Of a stretch of 64,000 nt of DNA, positions 60,689-64,000 are shown in pieces (the stretch's first letter is position 1; each line of letters opens with the position of its first letter). This DNA comes from Anaerolineales bacterium. Lineage in GTDB: Bacteria > Chloroflexota > Anaerolineae > Anaerolineales > UBA11858. A model generated the notes under the pieces. That model was not told where the DNA came from. It was given only the letters and a program-made list of their open reading frames with translations, and ran no database searches. Position numbers and translations under genes: made by a program. The stretch covers positions 62,001 through 126,000 of the forward strand of contig JANQED010000019.1 of NCBI GenBank assembly GCA_028278545.1, given 5' to 3'.

Positions 60689-62116
60689 ATGTCCAACTCA
60701 AAATATCAGACCATGGGCCAGCAGTTTGGCCGCCGCTCTTGGGCCGAACCGTGGAAGATCAAAATGGTGGAGCCCATTCGCATGATTACGGCGGAAGAGC
60801 GCCGCAAGGCATGTCAGGAGGCCGGATACAACACCTTCCTGATGCGCTCCGAAGACGTCTATATCGACCTGCTGACCGACAGCGGCACCAGCGCCATGAG
60901 CGACCGCCAGTGGTCCGGCATGATGATGGGGGACGAGGCTTACGCCGGCAGCCGCAACTTCTACAACTTGGAAACAGCCATCCAAAAATACTACGGCTAC
61001 AAATACGTCATCCCCACCCACCAGGGGCGCGGCGCCGAGCACCTGATCAGCCAGGCAACCATCACCAAAGGCGATTACATCCCCGGCAATATGTATTTCA
61101 CCACCACCCGCCTGCACCAGGAACTGGCCGGGGGGACATTTGTTGATGTGATCATCGACGAGGCTCACGACCCCACCAGCGAACATCTCTTCAAAGGCAA
61201 CGTCGATCTTGACAAGATGGCTTCGCTGGTCAACAAAGTGGGCGCCGAGAATGTCCCTTATGTCAGCCTGGCAGGCACGGTCAACATGGCCGGGGGGCAA
61301 CCGGTCAGCATGGCCAATGTCAAGGAATTACGCCAACTCTGCGACAAACATGATATCCGCATCTACCTCGACGCCACGCGCATGTATGAAAACGCCTTCT
61401 TCATCCAGGAGCGCGAAGAGGGCTACGCCCACAAGACCATCGCCGAAATCCTGTTTGAGTTCTGCAGCTACACTGATGGGGCCTGGATGAGCGCCAAGAA
61501 GGACAACCTGGTCAACATCGGCGGCTGGCTGGCAGTCAACCAGGAGGATGTCGCCGAAAAAGCCCGCAACATGGTGGTGGTTTACGAAGGCCTGCACACC
61601 TATGGCGGCATGTCCGGGCGCGACATGGAAGCGCTGGCGGTCGGTATTGCTGAGGGCGCCGAAGACGATCACGTGGCTTCGCGCGTGCGGCAGGTGCGTT
61701 ATTTGGGCAAGCTGCTGTTAGACTGGGACATCCCCATCGTTGAACCTGTCGGGGGGCACGCCATTTTCGTGAACGCCAGACAGTTTTACGACCACATCCC
61801 CCAGAACCAATTCCCCGCCCAGACGCTGGCTGCGCAACTGTATTTAGACTCTGGGGTGCGCTCCATGGAACGCGGCATCGTCAGCGCCGGGCGTGACCCC
61901 GAAACCGGGGATCATCGCTACCCGGCCCTGGAATTGGCTCGCCTGACCATCCCCAGGCGCGTCTACACCCAGGCGCACATGGACGTGGTCGCCGAGAGCC
62001 TCAAAGCGGTGTATGACAGCCGCAAACAGACCAAAGGCCTGAAGATGGTCTACGAACCGGAGTATCTGCGTTTCTTCCAGGCGCGCTTCGAGCCGATTGA
62101 GAAGTATGCAAAATAG
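60689..62116 (+). CDS. tpl: Tyrosine phenol-lyase (beta-tyrosinase)
   Basis: A 475-residue PLP enzyme of the beta-eliminating lyase family. Lys271 in SAKKDNLVNIGG holds PLP. Several stretches follow tyrosine phenol-lyase and not tryptophanase: AMSDRQWSGMMMGDEAYAGS, GNMYFTTTRLHQE, and SMERGIVSAGR, whose arginine matches Arg381, which recognises the phenol ring in the Citrobacter enzyme. It splits tyrosine to phenol, pyruvate and ammonia. AAGGAGG directly before the ATG at 60689 predicts strong translation. Confidence 0.85.
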   Translation: MSNSKYQTMGQQFGRRSWAEPWKIKMVEPIRMITAEERRKACQEAGYNTFLMRSEDVYIDLLTDSGTSAMSDRQWSGMMMGDEAYAGSRNFYNLETAIQKYYGYKYVIPTHQGRGAEHLISQATITKGDYIPGNMYFTTTRLHQELAGGTFVDVIIDEAHDPTSEHLFKGNVDLDKMASLVNKVGAENVPYVSLAGTVNMAGGQPVSMANVKELRQLCDKHDIRIYLDATRMYENAFFIQEREEGYAHKTIAEILFEFCSYTDGAWMSAKKDNLVNIGGWLAVNQEDVAEKARNMVVVYEGLHTYGGMSGRDMEALAVGIAEGAEDDHVASRVRQVRYLGKLLLDWDIPIVEPVGGHAIFVNARQFYDHIPQNQFPAQTLAAQLYLDSGVRSMERGIVSAGRDPETGDHRYPALELARLTIPRRVYTQAHMDVVAESLKAVYDSRKQTKGLKMVYEPEYLRFFQARFEPIEKYAK

Positions 62117-62151
62117 GAAGTGGGAGCGTACGCTCCCACTTCCTATTTTGC
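62108..62151. terminator. 44-nt perfect palindrome between convergent genes
   Basis: Two 22-bp arms with no spacer, starting inside the last codons of tpl and ending 55 nt before the end of the diguanylate cyclase gene. Each arm holds GCAAAATAGGAAGTGGGAG or its complement. It probably terminates both genes, though the U-tracts lie within the stem. Confidence 0.7.
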
Positions 62152-62205
62152 GAGATTCACCTTAAGACAAGTTAACCAGGGGTGGCATCCAAATCCCCAA
62201 AATCA

Positions 62206-63825
62206 TCAAGATACCAGGGATCCACTGTAGCTTACAACACAATCGCGTCCCGCAGATTTAGCAGCATATAAAGCCTCATCAGCTGCCTGGATAAGCGTTT
62301 CCACCATATCACCATGCTCGGGAAAACAGGCTACGCCGACCGAGATCGTGGTAGTAAGCTGGAATTGATCCCCTTGCACCACCAGTTCACGGACGCCATT
62401 CCGCCACTGCCTCGCCCTGATCACCGCAGTATCCAAAGAGGCCTCCGGCAGCACAACTAAGAACTCTTCCCCTCCATAGCGGCTGACAATATCACCTTTA
62501 CGGGCATGAGTCCGGAGCATCTCACTCAGGTTGCGCAGCATCAGATCTCCAGCCTGGTGACCATAGGTATCATTGAACTTTTTAAAATGATCAATATCAA
62601 CCATCACCAGGCTGACCACGCTTTGCGCCCGCCGGGCGCGCTCAAGCTCGCGTTCCAATGTCGAGATCAAATATCGGCGATTGAACAACCCCGTGAGCAC
62701 GTCACGCATGGCCTGATCGTGCAGTTCCTCTTTCAATACATTAATTTCCTCGAGCTGCTCTTGCAGCAAAGCGTTGCTCTCGCGCAGTTGAAGTTCAACC
62801 GACTTTTGGAGCGTGATATCTTTCAATAACACCAACCATCCGTTAAGTTTTTGATTGTGGTCGTCTATGGAGATAATTTCCAAACAGAAATAGGGCTCCT
62901 GATCTTCATCCAGGCTGAACTCTCGTATCAATTTCGCCTCAGGATTCAGATCATCGACGATATCCTCCCAACCAGAGAACACCCCTTGAATCGTCGCGCC
63001 AATCGGGGGTTTAGAACCCAGCTTTAATATCGCCATCGCGGCCGCATTGATATCGATCACTCGATAATGCACATCCAATACCAGGACGCCGTCGTTCATG
63101 CCATCCACCAGGATATCCCGCGCGATGGGGACCAGGTCTAACAAGCGGAAATGATAGATGCTCAACCCAACCGCCACCCCGGTAACCGTAAAAACCACCG
63201 GGGTCAAATCCAGGTTGGGCAGAGGGCGCGTTCCCGTCATGTAAAAGATGTTCAACACCCATGGCAGCAAGACGCCGAAAAAGACCATGCCAGATTGCCC
63301 CCGGTATACCGCTGGGGACCTTAGAAACGTTTGCAGCAAGAACCAGAAACTAACCAGCATCAGGCCGTAAGAATACAGGGCGTTCCCCCAGAACCAAATC
63401 CCACCGTCAAAAATCAAGTCGGTTGCGTTTAGCCGCTTACCCCCATAGAACAGTCCGTGATAATGATCGGTGAAGATCATCAACACCGTCAAGGCGGGGA
63501 TCGCTGCTAACAAAATGCGCCCCCGGCGGTTCAGCCAGTGCGCCCGGTTGGTATACACCAAGACAAACACAAAAAAAGCCGTCGGCGCGACCGCCACGCC
63601 CAGATAGGTGGCGTCGAGCCAGAAATAGGGTTGGGGACGATAGGCCTCCGTCCAGTGCAGCGCATAGGTCAGGTCCCAAACCAACATCGCCAGCGCGAAC
63701 AATGCCACAGGGCGCGCCGTTGGCGCAACATCCCGCCGCCGCCAGGCCACTGCTAACAGAACCAGCGAGATAGCCGCAGCAACGAACAATAACAGGCTGT
63801 ACAAATCCGTATTGGAAGTACTCAT
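62206..63825 (-). CDS. 7TM-PAS diguanylate cyclase
   Basis: A 539-residue membrane signalling enzyme: seven-helix N-terminal module (about 8-225), a PAS domain (about 230-345), a coiled coil (about 345-375) and a GGDEF domain (about 375-535). The active motif is GGEEF, and an intact inhibitory site RKGD lies five residues before it. It should make cyclic di-GMP from GTP with product feedback. No EAL or PilZ partner is nearby. It begins 10 nt after the rtcB stop, so the two may be co-transcribed. Confidence 0.92.
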   Translation of the reverse strand: MSTSNTDLYSLLLFVAAAISLVLLAVAWRRRDVAPTARPVALFALAMLVWDLTYALHWTEAYRPQPYFWLDATYLGVAVAPTAFFVFVLVYTNRAHWLNRRGRILLAAIPALTVLMIFTDHYHGLFYGGKRLNATDLIFDGGIWFWGNALYSYGLMLVSFWFLLQTFLRSPAVYRGQSGMVFFGVLLPWVLNIFYMTGTRPLPNLDLTPVVFTVTGVAVGLSIYHFRLLDLVPIARDILVDGMNDGVLVLDVHYRVIDINAAAMAILKLGSKPPIGATIQGVFSGWEDIVDDLNPEAKLIREFSLDEDQEPYFCLEIISIDDHNQKLNGWLVLLKDITLQKSVELQLRESNALLQEQLEEINVLKEELHDQAMRDVLTGLFNRRYLISTLERELERARRAQSVVSLVMVDIDHFKKFNDTYGHQAGDLMLRNLSEMLRTHARKGDIVSRYGGEEFLVVLPEASLDTAVIRARQWRNGVRELVVQGDQFQLTTTISVGVACFPEHGDMVETLIQAADEALYAAKSAGRDCVVSYSGSLVS

Positions 63826-63835
63826 AGCCCCTTCA

Positions 63836-64000
63836 TCATCCCTTTACCACCGCCACCGGCGTCAAGCGTGCCACTTTTTTAGCAATCCCCGCCCCCGAGA
63901 CGGTATCGACCACCGAGTCGACATCCTTGTACGCCGCCGGGGCTTCCTCGGCCAGCCCAGCCATCGACCCGGCGCGGATATGGATGCCATCGCCCTCCAA
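63836..64000 (-). CDS. rtcB: RtcB RNA-splicing ligase, C-terminal fragment
   Basis: The last 54 codons of a frame that continues past the window edge. [21 protein letters not shown] and the terminal VVKG are the characteristic end of RtcB, the GTP-dependent ligase joining 2',3'-cyclic-phosphate and 5'-OH RNA ends. The [12 protein letters not shown] end is more like archaeal-type RtcB than the E. coli protein. The catalytic histidine is outside the window. Confidence 0.88.
   Translation of the reverse strand: MEGDGIHIRAGSMAGLAEEAPAAYKDVDSVVDTVSGAGIAKKVARLTPVAVVKG

Noticed and set aside
60689..62116. Tryptophanase (tnaA)
   Set aside because: The MERGI region and other stretches follow tyrosine phenol-lyase, including the arginine that recognises the phenol ring; tryptophanase has a different sequence there.
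1..64000. tRNA, rRNA, CRISPR arrays, prophage or transposase genes
   Set aside because: I looked through the intergenic gaps on both strands and saw no tRNA cloverleaf, repeated spacer pattern or transposase-like frame.

Overview
The window reads as a chromosomal stretch of a bacterium from the Chloroflexota, most likely class Anaerolineae. This placement is inferred from the gene mix, not from a marker gene. The mix includes several proteins with a seven-helix 'histidine-kinase N-terminal' membrane module, a GrdB-like selenoprotein, a CysO/Mec+/CysM-type sulfur-carrier cysteine operon, an archaeal-like RtcB tail, many short lipoproteins with TP-rich linkers, and several starts that look leaderless. 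I see no rRNA, tRNA, CRISPR array, prophage or insertion sequence. The DNA is gene-dense, and most intergenic gaps hold promoters or long hairpins.

Layout. 1-17.5 kb is mostly plus-strand housekeeping: an S9 peptidase end, a Ca2+ P-type ATPase (minus strand), isocitrate dehydrogenase, an orphan sensor kinase, lspA-rluD, threonine aldolase, a purine nucleoside phosphorylase behind a structured leader, a membrane 7TM-GAF-HTH protein, an S1-domain protein and ComEA. 17.5-26.4 kb is minus strand: YbaK, an unknown membrane protein and a GrdB-like selenoprotein read through an in-frame UGA, then HAD, RidA and a MarR-controlled efflux operon with two tandem membrane-fusion proteins and a MacB-like ABC pair. 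26.6-30.7 kb carries a GltD-like oxidoreductase and gyrA.

31-36.1 kb is the most coherent system. BirA is followed by a six-gene minus-strand operon: CysM-like synthase, JAMM protease, DUF4395 membrane protein, thioredoxin, CysO/MoaD-like sulfur carrier ending GGR, and ThiF-rhodanese. It starts from a consensus promoter and has a roughly 280-nt leader containing a 107-nt multi-helix RNA that I cannot assign to a known riboswitch. The chemistry suggested is protein-thiocarboxylate cysteine synthesis, with the JAMM enzyme both trimming the carrier and releasing cysteine. A 3-phosphoglycerate dehydrogenase lies 3.5 kb away and would feed phosphoserine.

36.2-48.6 kb holds a lipoprotein with a receiver protein, an M32 carboxypeptidase, SerA, an OmpR-type two-component system next to a secreted Gly/His-rich protein with a tandem-repeat response-regulator box, uvrB with an SOS box, an S45 acylase and a DUF433/DUF5615 toxin-antitoxin pair. 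48.7-64 kb carries a fused formiminotransferase-cyclodeaminase, cell-surface enzymes (M23, CapA-like, trypsin), dcd, a complete AapJQMP amino-acid importer behind a roughly 317-nt leader, an Lrp regulator, tyrosine phenol-lyase, a diguanylate cyclase and the end of rtcB. The importer, Lrp and tyrosine phenol-lyase together look like an amino-acid uptake and fermentation module.
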